Assembly: GCA_965363675.1 (NCBI GenBank)
Contig: CBDTTW010000086.1
Location: 1 to 12,929, forward strand
DNA from: CBDTTW01 sp965363675
GTDB taxonomy: Bacteria > Bacteroidota > Rhodothermia > Rhodothermales > DASSAV01
Length of the DNA: 12,929 bases
Direction of reading: 5' to 3'
Position numbers and translations under genes: made by a program. Positions 1-6,504 of the stretch are shown here, one piece after another (the stretch's first letter is position 1; every line of letters starts with the position of its first letter). The notes under the pieces were generated by a model. It did not search any database and was not told the DNA's origin. It saw only the letters and a program-made list of their open reading frames with translations.

Positions 1-257
1 CCCAGCAGCACCGCGCTACGGAAACGCAGATGACCGGCGCTAGCCTGGCCGGGCAGGGCGCCGCCACGCATACCAGCGGCGGCAGCACCGCCCATAACGT
101 AGCAGACACCTCCAAGAACCAGGTCATCTCGGCCGGGGACAACCTCCGCGCGGACCTTCAGTCCAGCCGGGTCGGCACGGACACGACCAGCACGGGGACT
201 TCCTTCAACGTGAATCAGGGACTCAACAGCGAGAGGGACGATAATGCTCGGAGATAA
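1..257 (+). CDS. C-terminal end of an unidentified Ser/Thr/Gly-rich protein (5' partial)
   Basis: The reading frame is open from the left edge (first full codon at base 3) to a TAA at 255-257, so about 84 C-terminal residues are visible and the start lies outside the window. The visible part is low-complexity and polar, rich in Thr, Ser, Gly, Ala and Asn, with no hydrophobic segment and no domain I recognise. An internal ATG at 30 has no good ribosome binding site and is probably not the start. The stop lies 14 bases inside the next gene, which implies translational coupling, so it probably belongs to the same operon as the YqjE-like and DUF3618 genes. Proteins at this place in such operons are often small membrane-associated stress proteins (DUF883/YtxH type) with disordered tails. 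That is only an analogy here. Confidence 0.6.
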   Translation, partial: QQHRATETQMTGASLAGQGAATHTSGGSTAHNVADTSKNQVISAGDNLRADLQSSRVGTDTTSTGTSFNVNQGLNSERDDNARR

Positions 258-738
258 TCCCCGGATGGGGCCGGGCGATCTCCCGCCGTACCGCGACGAG
301 CTTCCCCCGCCGCTTCCACCCCCCTACCCCCCCGTCGAGGCGCGCTATACGGCGCCCTCCGAAGACCGCACCCTGGGAGACCTGTTCTCTGACCTGTCGC
401 GGGATTTCCGAACGCTCGTGCGCCAGGAAATTGACCTTGCGAAGGTGGAGTCCACGGAAAAGGCCAAGAAGGCCGCCAAGCATGTAGGCTTCATCGCGGC
501 GGGCGGCTTTGTCGCCTACGCGGGCTTCGTCGTCCTGCTGGTCGGCGTGGCGTACCTGCTGGGCACGTTCCTGCCGATGTGGCTGGCGGCCCTGATCGTC
601 GGCGCGGCGGCCGCCGTCGCGGGCTATGCGCTCGTGCAGAGCGGCCTGAGCGGCCTCAAGAACACGGACTTCTCCCTGAAACACACCGCAGAATCGATCA
701 AGGAGGACCAGGAATGGCTGAAACAAGAAGTGAAATAA
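244..738 (+). CDS. Phage holin family / YqjE-like inner-membrane protein (Phage_holin_3_6 type)
   Basis: A 164-residue membrane protein. Residues 12-35 are a proline-rich cytosolic stretch with several PPP runs. Residues 43-80 form a charged helix (TLGDLFSDLSRDFRTLV, then a Lys/Ala-rich part) that is typical of the PF07332 family. Two hydrophobic segments follow at about 81-109 and 111-133, then a charged tail. The family includes E. coli YqjE. The 'holin' name is historical, and nothing nearby suggests phage lysis. The start is supported by GAGAGGG at 231-237, 6 bases before the ATG. The gene overlaps the stop of its upstream neighbour by 14 bases and the start of the DUF3618 gene by 25 bases, so the three are almost certainly cotranscribed and coupled. 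The likely role is inner-membrane shape or stress adaptation together with the DUF3618 protein; the exact function is unknown. Confidence 0.88.
   Translation: MLGDNPRMGPGDLPPYRDELPPPLPPPYPPVEARYTAPSEDRTLGDLFSDLSRDFRTLVRQEIDLAKVESTEKAKKAAKHVGFIAAGGFVAYAGFVVLLVGVAYLLGTFLPMWLAALIVGAAAAVAGYALVQSGLSGLKNTDFSLKHTAESIKEDQEWLKQEVK
701..706 (+). promoter_or_regulatory. Ribosome binding site that fixes the DUF3618 start
   Basis: AGGAGG lies 7 bases before the ATG at 714, inside the end of the upstream gene. It is the strongest Shine-Dalgarno sequence seen in the window. It decides against a longer frame opening at 579, whose extra 45 residues would only be an out-of-frame reading of the YqjE-like gene. 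Confidence 0.85.
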
Positions 739-1808
739 ATCCCGGCGCTCCGGACCCGACGGGACGCTCCTACAGCGACACGGACTACCGCGTCGAGGAG
801 CACGTCTACGCCGAGTCCGATGCGTCGGCGAAGGACAAGCGCAGCCCGGAAGATATCGAGCGTGATATCGAGCAGACGCGCACGCAGATGAGCAGCACTA
901 TCAACGAAATCCAGGAACGCTTTAGCCCGCAGTATATCCGCCGCCAGGTCACCGAGGAGGTCAAGGAGACGGCGCGGAATGCTGGATACACTATGATCGA
1001 CACCATCAAGGAAAACCCGTTGCCTGCGGCTATCGCGGGCCTGAGCATCGCCTGGCTCTTCATGAAGGGCCGGCAGCAACCCAGCTACGACCGCGACGAC
1101 GCGTATCGTTATCGCCGGAGCAGCGCCTACCCCGGTTCCGGCTCGCGGATGTACGCCGAGCCCAACGCTTCCGGCTACGGCTACCCGAGCGGCGCCTATA
1201 CCGGCGGCTACGGCCGGCAGGAGCGCAGCCTCGGCGACCGCGCTCACGACGTGCAGGACCGCGCCCGTGAGGCGGCCCATGACGTGCAGGACCGCGCCCG
1301 CGAAGCCGCCCGCGACGTGCGCGAGCAGGTAAGCGAACTGGGCGAGACGGTGCAGCACAAGGCCGAGCAGTTCGGCGACACGATCCAGCGGCAGACGTAC
1401 CGCGCTCAGAACTCGTTGGAACAGCTTATGGACGAGAACCCGATGGCGCTCGGCGCGATTGCCCTGGGCCTCGGCGCCGCCATTGGCATGATGCTGCCCT
1501 CAACGCAGCTCGAAAACGAGTGGATGGGCGAGAAGCGCGAGCAGGTCGTCGATGCCGCCCGGGAGAAGGCCGAAGACGCGTTCCACAAGGCGGAATCCGT
1601 CGCTGAGCGCGCGGCAGGCGCCGTCAAGGAGGAGCTGAAGGAAACCGGCGAGCGCATCGCCTCGACGGTGAAGGAGGAAGCCTCGAAAGAGGGCCTCACC
1701 GGCAAGGCGGGAAGCGGCTCCGGCTCCACGGCTTCCGGCTCCGGGATGGCTTCGTCGTCGTCCTACACGGCCGGAAGCAGCGGCTCAGGAACGTCCGACA
1801 AGTTCTAG
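714..1808 (+). CDS. DUF3618 membrane protein with two ENP-type membrane segments and LEA-like 11-residue repeats
   Basis: A 364-residue protein. Residues 43-80 match the DUF3618 pattern (SPEDIERDIEQTRTQMSSTI, then an EIQERFSP helix). A first hydrophobic segment follows KENP at about 102-118. Residues 120-170 are a Tyr/Gly/Ser/Arg-rich linker. Residues 177-209 are three 11-residue units, the first two identical (AHDVQDRAREA). A second hydrophobic segment follows DENP at about 243-262. Residues 270-325 are a long charged amphipathic helix, also with roughly 11-residue spacing, and 333-360 is a Ser/Gly tail. An ENP motif before a glycine-rich C-terminal helix is a mark of the YqjD/ElaB (DUF883) group, whose E. 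coli members are inner-membrane proteins reported to bind ribosomes in stationary phase. Hendecad repeats are typical of group 3 LEA proteins. I infer a membrane-anchored stress or desiccation protein. It overlaps the YqjE-like gene by 25 bases and is probably the last gene of its operon. Confidence 0.87.
   Translation: MAETRSEINPGAPDPTGRSYSDTDYRVEEHVYAESDASAKDKRSPEDIERDIEQTRTQMSSTINEIQERFSPQYIRRQVTEEVKETARNAGYTMIDTIKENPLPAAIAGLSIAWLFMKGRQQPSYDRDDAYRYRRSSAYPGSGSRMYAEPNASGYGYPSGAYTGGYGRQERSLGDRAHDVQDRAREAAHDVQDRAREAARDVREQVSELGETVQHKAEQFGDTIQRQTYRAQNSLEQLMDENPMALGAIALGLGAAIGMMLPSTQLENEWMGEKREQVVDAAREKAEDAFHKAESVAERAAGAVKEELKETGERIASTVKEEASKEGLTGKAGSGSGSTASGSGMASSSSYTAGSSGSGTSDKF
1242..1340 (+). 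repeat. Three tandem 33-base units inside the DUF3618 gene
   Basis: Units run 1242-1274, 1275-1307 and 1308-1340, each encoding 11 residues. The first two encode the same peptide and share a perfect 20-base core (1248-1267 and 1281-1300). The third is diverged but keeps GACGTGC at 1314 in register. The near-identity at DNA level suggests a recent in-frame duplication. Such an array can change copy number by slippage. Confidence 0.85.
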
Positions 1809-1836
1809 AAGGGCATCGCTTGCCTTTCCTCCGTAC

Positions 1837-1892
1837 GCAACGCAACGGATAGCAGCCTGCATACTTCGGCGCTGCTATCCGTTTTGCGTTGC
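1837..1892 (+). terminator. Long hairpin after the DUF3618 gene, probable terminator
   Basis: The arm at 1837-1856 pairs with 1871-1892 over 20 base pairs, interrupted only by two extra T bases in the second arm. The loop is 14 bases (1857-1870). It starts 28 bases after the DUF3618 stop and ends 34 bases before the BrkB start. No T-run follows, so it is not a textbook intrinsic terminator. An mRNA-stabilising hairpin or a processing site is the alternative. Confidence 0.6.
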
Positions 1893-1926
1893 CCCTCCGC
1901 ACGTTTAGCCTCTGGAGACTCCGCGC

Positions 1927-2877
1927 ATGAACTTCGGCGTCATCAAAAAGACCTTTTCCGACTTCTCCGACGACGACGCGCCGCTCATGGCGGCCGCGCT
2001 CGCTTACTACACCGTGTTTTCCCTGCCGCCGCTGCTGCTGCTCGTCATTACGCTGGTGGGGGTGTTCATGGACCCGCAGGACGTGCAAGGGCGCCTGGCG
2101 GGCCAGTTGGAGGGGCTTTTCGGAGCCGGTACGGCCGGGGGCGTCAAGTCCATGATCGCGCAGGCCGACAGTCCCAGCGGCGGGGTCATCCCGACGATTC
2201 TGGGCGTCGTGGGGCTGCTCTTCGGGGCCACAGGGGCTTTTGCGCAGCTTCAGATGGCGCTCAACCGCGCCTGGGAGGTCGCCCCGGACCCCAACCTGAG
2301 CGGCCTGGAAAAGGTCAAGAGCGTCGCGCTCAAGCGGTTCTTCTCGCTCGGCATGGTGCTCGTCATCGCCTTCCTGTTCCTCGTCTCGCTCGTGCTTACG
2401 GCCGTCGTCTCGGCGCTTAGCGACCAGCTCGGGGCGCTCCTGCCGGAGGGCATCAGCAGCGTAGTCGTGCAGGTGGTCAACTTCGTCGTCTCGTTCGGCA
2501 TCATCTGGCTGCTGTTCGCGGCCATTTTCAAGGTGCTCCCCGACGCCAAGGTGGCCTGGAAAGACGTGTGGATAGGGGCGGCCGTCACGGCGCTGCTGTT
2601 CGTGGCGGGCAAGTTCCTGATCGGCTTCTACATCGGTCAGAGCAACCCCGGCGAAGCCTACGGCGCGGCCGGCTCGCTCGCGGTGATTCTGCTGTGGGTC
2701 TACTATTCGGCCATGATCGTGCTGATCGGAGCCGAGTTCACCCAGGTGCTCGCCAAAGAGCGCGGAACCGTGTTCGAGCCCAAGGAGGGGGCCGTGAAGC
2801 TGGCCGAGGAGAAGCAGTTCATCATCAACCCGAACAACGGGCGCAAGGAAGTCTCCAAGTCGCGGCAGCACGACTAG
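1927..2877 (+). CDS. YihY/virulence factor BrkB family membrane protein
   Basis: A 316-residue polytopic inner-membrane protein with about six hydrophobic segments, near 25-48, 87-110, 141-164, 180-203, 214-237 and 246-270. The family's conserved patches are all present: LAYYTVFSLPPLLLL (25-39), ALNRAWEV (111-118), LPDAKVAWKDVWIGA (204-218) and a YGAAGS patch running into LLWVYYSAMIVLIGAE (245-270). The C-terminal 45 residues are charged and cytosolic. Length is normal for the family. GGAG at 1914-1917 lies 9 bases before the ATG. The family was once called ribonuclease BN by mistake; its true function is not settled, with transport or envelope roles proposed. The gene follows the YqjE/DUF3618 set on the same strand but is separated from it by a strong hairpin, so it may have its own promoter. 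It converges on the M1 peptidase gene with a 10-base gap. Confidence 0.93.
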   Translation: MNFGVIKKTFSDFSDDDAPLMAAALAYYTVFSLPPLLLLVITLVGVFMDPQDVQGRLAGQLEGLFGAGTAGGVKSMIAQADSPSGGVIPTILGVVGLLFGATGAFAQLQMALNRAWEVAPDPNLSGLEKVKSVALKRFFSLGMVLVIAFLFLVSLVLTAVVSALSDQLGALLPEGISSVVVQVVNFVVSFGIIWLLFAAIFKVLPDAKVAWKDVWIGAAVTALLFVAGKFLIGFYIGQSNPGEAYGAAGSLAVILLWVYYSAMIVLIGAEFTQVLAKERGTVFEPKEGAVKLAEEKQFIINPNNGRKEVSKSRQHD

Positions 2878-2887
2878 GCCCGCTGCG

Positions 2888-4762
2888 CTACGGCTCCGGC
2901 GGGGCGCCCACTACCGGGTCGATGCTTCCGATGGCAAGGGGGTGGTAGCCGGGGCGGGCGCGGGCGTAGATGCGCCGGGCCCTATCGCGGCCCCAGGAGG
3001 TCGCCATCAAGTCTTCGTAGAGGGGCAAGACAAACTTGCGGCGGCCCTGCCCGGTCAGGAATTGCTCCAGGGAGGCCCAGGCGGGCGTGTACCGGTTGCG
3101 GACAGCATGCCGCAACCAGGCGAACCGGATTTCGCTGTTGCCGGCGCCGGTGAAGCCGAAGGCGGCGTCGAGGTCGGCCAGTTGCGCCGGGGTCATCTCC
3201 GGGGGCAGCGAGCGCAGAAACCGCAACCACTCGTGGGTGGACCACCCCGCTACGGCAAGCCGCCGGGCGGGGGCGCCTGCCCGGAAAGCTGCGGCTTGCG
3301 CCTCGACCTGCTCGAAGCGCGCCGAGGTTTCCTCCGGCGCGTTGGGCGGCAGGCCGGGGGCGTAGAGCCACGCGTCCATGTCGATGCGCGCGGCCAGCGC
3401 CTCGTCGCCCCGGATGAGGCGCGCCTCTAAGTCCTCTACGAACTTCCCGGTCGTCATCGGCTGAAAGGCGTAGCGGTCGAAGTAGCCGCGCAGCCACGCG
3501 TCGAAGGCAGGCCGCCCCGCCGCCAGCTCGACGGCGCGCAGGAACGCTGAGCCTTTGTTGTACGGCACTTCCGAGAGCCCTTCGTCCGGGTCGCGGCCTT
3601 CGAGGTCTATGACGAGGCGCGTATCGGGGGCGTCGGCTCCTTCCTCGGCGAAATAGTCCAGCAGATCCTGCCGGTTCAGATTGCGCAGCATGGCCGCGTA
3701 GGGCTCGCCGTAGAGGGCCTCCATGATGCGGTTTTCAAAGTAGGTCGTAAAGCCCTCGTTGAGCCAGATGTCGCCCCAGGCGGCGTTCGTAACCAGGTTG
3801 CCCGACCACGAGTGCGCCAGTTCATGCGCAATCAGGCTGACGAGCGAGCGGTCGCCGGCCAGGATCGTCGGGGTGGCGAACGTCAGGCGCGGGTTCTCCA
3901 TGCCGCCGAACGGAAACGAGGGGGGCAGCACGAGCACGTCGTAGCGTTCCCACCGGTACGGCCCGAAAAGCGCCTCGGCGGTGGAGAGCATCTTTTCCAT
4001 GTCGGCCAGCTCCCACGCCGCCTTGCCCAGCACCGACGGCTCGGCGTAGACGCCCGTACGCGGGCCGATTTCGGCAAAGGCAAGGTCGCCGACGGCCAGG
4101 GCAAACAGATAGGGCGGAATCGGCTGATCCATCCGGAAACGGTAGGCGCGCCCGCCGGCCACGGCTTCGCCCTCGGGCGTGAGCGACGCCGCGCTCATGA
4201 CGGCCCGTAAGCCTGGAGGCGCCACGATGCGGGCGGTGTACGTCTGACGGATGCCGGGGCTATCCTGCGTCGGAAGCCAGGTGCGCGTCAGAATGGCCTG
4301 GCCCTGGGTAAACAGAAACGGGCGCCGCCCCCCTGCGGTCATCTCAGGCGTGAGCCATTGCAGCGCCCCCGCCTCCGGAAGGGTAGCGTAGCGGACCACG
4401 ATAGGGCCGCGCGCCGCCGGCAGCCCGATGCGCAAGGCGCGTCCTTTGACCGGGTCGGCAGGGCCGAGGGCGGCCGGCAAAGGATTCCCGGCGGCGTCGA
4501 AGACCCCGACGAGCAGCAGATCTTTTACGTCGAGCACGATATCGCGGGCGTCGGGGGCCGCCTCGTAGGAGAGCGTAGCCGCGCCGGAGAGGCGGCGGCG
4601 CGCAAAGTCTACCGCCAGGTCCAGATCGACGTGCCGCACGCGGGCGGCCTCAGGCTCGGCGTAGGAATGCACGTCTACCGTTGCTGCGGACTGGGCGAGA
4701 GACTCCGGGACGGCCGCGGCCAGGGCAATCAGGCAGCAAACTGCAAGGCGTAATACAGGCAT
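2888..4762 (-). CDS. Secreted M1 family metallopeptidase, leukotriene A4 hydrolase/aminopeptidase B type
   Basis: A 624-residue zinc aminopeptidase. Residues 1-23 are a Sec signal peptide with likely cleavage after SLA, so it acts in the periplasm or outside the cell. The N-terminal beta domain contains a QAILTRTWLPTQDSPG patch (155-170) typical of LTA4H relatives. The exopeptidase motif is PFGGMEN (284-290), the LTA4H variant of GAMEN. The zinc site is HELAH (313-317) with the third ligand E336 in NEG, spaced HEXXH-X18-E. Y401 in PYNKG matches the transition-state tyrosine. The helical C-terminal domain ends with QGRRKF (572-577) and YHPLA, matching the LTA4H substrate-carboxylate site. All catalytic residues are present. 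The start at 4762 was chosen for the signal peptide; the open frame further upstream runs through the antitoxin gene in another frame. No clear Shine-Dalgarno is present. It probably trims peptides for nutrition; epoxide hydrolase activity is not implied. Confidence 0.93.
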   Translation of the reverse strand: MPVLRLAVCCLIALAAAVPESLAQSAATVDVHSYAEPEAARVRHVDLDLAVDFARRRLSGAATLSYEAAPDARDIVLDVKDLLLVGVFDAAGNPLPAALGPADPVKGRALRIGLPAARGPIVVRYATLPEAGALQWLTPEMTAGGRRPFLFTQGQAILTRTWLPTQDSPGIRQTYTARIVAPPGLRAVMSAASLTPEGEAVAGGRAYRFRMDQPIPPYLFALAVGDLAFAEIGPRTGVYAEPSVLGKAAWELADMEKMLSTAEALFGPYRWERYDVLVLPPSFPFGGMENPRLTFATPTILAGDRSLVSLIAHELAHSWSGNLVTNAAWGDIWLNEGFTTYFENRIMEALYGEPYAAMLRNLNRQDLLDYFAEEGADAPDTRLVIDLEGRDPDEGLSEVPYNKGSAFLRAVELAAGRPAFDAWLRGYFDRYAFQPMTTGKFVEDLEARLIRGDEALAARIDMDAWLYAPGLPPNAPEETSARFEQVEAQAAAFRAGAPARRLAVAGWSTHEWLRFLRSLPPEMTPAQLADLDAAFGFTGAGNSEIRFAWLRHAVRNRYTPAWASLEQFLTGQGRRKFVLPLYEDLMATSWGRDRARRIYARARPGYHPLAIGSIDPVVGAPPEP

Positions 4763-4827
4763 AACGAAAAAAGTTGAGGCGACGCCGGCGAGATGCCCGC
4801 CGGCCGTAGGGGGCGCCACGAGAACGC

Positions 4828-4866
4828 CGCCGGAGGCGCCGAGGTTCGGCGGGAGGCGCTCCGGCG
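4828..4866 (-). terminator. GC-rich hairpin just after the antitoxin stop
   Basis: Bases 4828-4840 and 4855-4866 are inverted repeats (12 pairs with one bulged base) around a 14-base loop. Read on the - strand, the hairpin begins 2 bases after the antitoxin stop codon and sits about 65 bases before the M1 peptidase start. No T-run follows it. It could end the antitoxin transcript or attenuate readthrough into the peptidase gene. In DNA this rich in GC, chance stems are common. Confidence 0.4.
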
Positions 4867-4868
4867 CT

Positions 4869-5171
4869 TCATCGGGCTGCCGCGTCGTACGGCGCGACGT
4901 GTTCGAGGGCGTCCCCGGCGGCGCAGACGGCCTCCTGCAAGTCGTAGTGCATTTGCAAGCCCAGCCAGAACTCCGGCCTTGCGCCGAAATAGCGGCTGAG
5001 GCGCAGCGCCGTATCCGCGGTGATGCTGCGCTTCCCATTCACGATAGCGTTGATGCGGTTGGGCGGCACGCCGAGCTTCCGGGCAAGCTGGTTCTGGCTA
5101 ATTCCAAGGGGCTCCATGAACTCTTCCAGAAGCGTCTGGCCGGGATGGACGCTTGGTACGCTTGTCGTCAT
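4869..5171 (-). CDS. higA: HigA/VapI-family addiction module antitoxin, orphan
   Basis: A 100-residue DNA-binding protein. It opens with the family's HPGQTLLEEFMEPLGIS signature (9-25), followed by an XRE-type helix-turn-helix at about 25-50 (QNQLARKLGVPPNRINAIVN). The 'GKRSITADTALRLSRYFG' patch (46-63) and a PEFWLGLQ dimerisation helix follow. This is close to the usual full length. In HigBA modules the RelE-like toxin gene normally lies just upstream and the antitoxin represses their shared promoter. Here only 174 bases separate it from the nucleoside hydrolase gene, too little for a toxin of about 90 residues, and I see no remnant. It may be an orphan that kept a regulatory role. A 44-bp palindrome 38 bases upstream is a possible operator. 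Confidence 0.9.
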   Translation of the reverse strand: MTTSVPSVHPGQTLLEEFMEPLGISQNQLARKLGVPPNRINAIVNGKRSITADTALRLSRYFGARPEFWLGLQMHYDLQEAVCAAGDALEHVAPYDAAAR

Positions 5172-5209
5172 AGGGCATTAGCACCGCGTTTCAGCCCAAA
5201 AAGGCAAAA

Positions 5210-5253
5210 ATTATTCCGTAGTACGAAATACGTATTTCGTACTACGGAATAAT
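5210..5253. repeat. Perfect 44-bp palindrome between the nucleoside hydrolase and antitoxin genes
   Basis: The two 22-base arms (5210-5231 and 5232-5253) are exact reverse complements with no spacer. The core is TACGAAATACGTATTTCGTA, with CGTA/TACG elements repeated at regular spacing. It is much richer in A and T than its surroundings. It lies 38 bases upstream of the antitoxin start, where an autoregulatory operator would be expected. Read on the - strand, the second arm runs into TTTTTGCCTTTTT (5197-5209), so it could also be the intrinsic terminator of the nucleoside hydrolase gene. The two roles do not exclude each other. Confidence 0.9.
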
Positions 5254-5345
5254 ATACGAAGACGTCATCTTTTTCGCACCCCACAACGCTGGATACGTTT
5301 TGTGTCGCCCTGCTATACCCATGACGCGATGCGTAAAGAGGAAAG

Positions 5346-6383
5346 TCACCGGCGCGGCATCGGCGGCTGGCTCGACAGCCAGATGAGCGCTTCGAGCGTG
5401 CGAGCGCGCTGGGCGTCGGAGCTAAGCTTCAGATAGCGGTGGCGCCCGCCCTCAGAGCGGCGGAACGAGGTATAGCCGTTGTCATCGACGGAGATCGTTC
5501 CCGGACCGGAAAGATCGAAGTACCCGCCGTTCGGCCGCACGGCGTAGAGCACCGACGTGAGGTCCCACGTAGGACGGTCATAGGGCATTTTCATATAGGC
5601 GCGGTAGGCGTCTACGACGGGGTGATGGGGCGCGTAGCCGAAGGCCGACTCGATGGCGGCGGCGGGGTACATCAGGCTTGCGCCGATCTCGAAGCCGCTG
5701 GCGACGGCGGGGGTCGGCCAGGAGGCCATCAGCTTTTGCCCGGCGGCGATGTCCATCTTGACGTTGTACTCGGCGCCCTCCATATAATACGCGTAGTCGC
5801 CGAACATGAGCGAGAGCAGGCGCACCTTCCGGCGCACGAGGTCCCTGCCGGAGAGCGGGCTAACGGCGTCCGGGGGGCTTTCGAGCAGGCGGGCCAGGTT
5901 GGTGCTGAAGCCTACCTGCACTACTACGACCGACGTGTCGGCGGCTCCGGCAAGCGCCCGGCGCAGCACGGCCACGGCGGCGGGCGCGGCCTCGTGCGTC
6001 AGGTCGCGGGGGTAAAGGAAGCCGCCTTGCGGATTGCGGCGCTCGGCGGGCGTGCGGATCATCGGGTTATCCTCCGGCGTGACGCCGCTGCGCGCCACAC
6101 CGACCGGCAGATCCGGGCGGTTATAAAACGTGTTCACGAGGTCGATGTAAGGCGCGGCGAACGGGTTGTCTTTCGTCAGCGTCACGGCGAGCAAGTCCAC
6201 CTCGCCGCGGTCGGCGAAGGCGTGCAGCATCGCCAGGGCGAGCGCATCGTCCACATCGTTGCCCATATCCGTATCGAATAGGATGGGGATGGGGCGGGCG
6301 GTCTGGGCGGCGGCAGGCGTCGGGGCGGCGAGCAGGGCGCACAGGCAGGCGGCGGCAAGCAGGAGGGGGAAACGGCGGAGCAT
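5346..6383 (-). CDS. Secreted nucleoside hydrolase (inosine-uridine-preferring family)
   Basis: A 345-residue protein with a Sec signal peptide (RR, then a Leu/Ala core, cleavage near AAA|Q at 26/27). It hydrolyses the N-glycosidic bond of ribonucleosides to free base and ribose, probably in the periplasm, as a scavenging enzyme. The family's calcium-binding DTDMGNDVDD motif is at 37-46. AEYNVKMDIAAGQ (204-216) matches the ribose-binding Asn and Asp block. TWDLTSVLYAV (272-282) supplies the C-terminal calcium Asp (D274). Protozoal enzymes carry a catalytic His just before that Asp; here it is Trp, as I recall for a subgroup of secreted bacterial members, so base specificity may differ. The ATG at 6383 is the only start that gives a proper signal peptide. 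It is divergent from the Lgt-like gene across 133 bases. Confidence 0.92.
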   Translation of the reverse strand: MLRRFPLLLAAACLCALLAAPTPAAAQTARPIPILFDTDMGNDVDDALALAMLHAFADRGEVDLLAVTLTKDNPFAAPYIDLVNTFYNRPDLPVGVARSGVTPEDNPMIRTPAERRNPQGGFLYPRDLTHEAAPAAVAVLRRALAGAADTSVVVVQVGFSTNLARLLESPPDAVSPLSGRDLVRRKVRLLSLMFGDYAYYMEGAEYNVKMDIAAGQKLMASWPTPAVASGFEIGASLMYPAAAIESAFGYAPHHPVVDAYRAYMKMPYDRPTWDLTSVLYAVRPNGGYFDLSGPGTISVDDNGYTSFRRSEGGRHRYLKLSSDAQRARTLEALIWLSSQPPMPRR

Positions 6384-6504
6384 GGCGGCGAACCGGTTGG
6401 CGGAAGGGGAAGGCGCGCCTCAAGATAGCGACGCAACCGCCCGGCGTTTGCTCTTGAGTTTGAGAACGCCGCCGCGTATGCTTACCGGAGCCAACAGCCT
6501 TGTT

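Noticed and set aside
579..713. Upstream extension of the DUF3618 frame
   Set aside because: It reads the YqjE-like gene out of frame and gives an Arg/Gly-rich peptide; AGGAGG before 714 sets the real start.
244..738. Prophage lysis cassette suggested by the 'holin' family name
   Set aside because: There is no endolysin, spanin or other phage gene nearby. The family is widespread in non-phage membrane loci such as yqjE.
1696..2871. Long antisense open frame opposite the BrkB gene
   Set aside because: The translation is charged, Arg/His/Asp-rich and shadow-like, and the + strand carries clear family motifs.
4763..5038. Upstream extension of the M1 peptidase frame
   Set aside because: It overlaps the antitoxin gene in a different frame and would place the signal peptide inside the protein.
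4899..5252. + strand open frame of 117 codons opposite the antitoxin
   Set aside because: It overlaps the well-supported antitoxin and ends inside the palindrome, and its sequence matches no family I know.
5172..5345. A HigB toxin gene or remnant upstream of the antitoxin
   Set aside because: The 174 bases are too short, are largely occupied by the palindrome, and show no RelE/HigB-like coding on either strand.
6443..6470. Six-base inverted repeat (GGCGTT / AACGCC) in the divergent gap before the Lgt-like gene
   Set aside because: The stem is too short, with a 16-base loop; it is expected by chance in GC-rich DNA.
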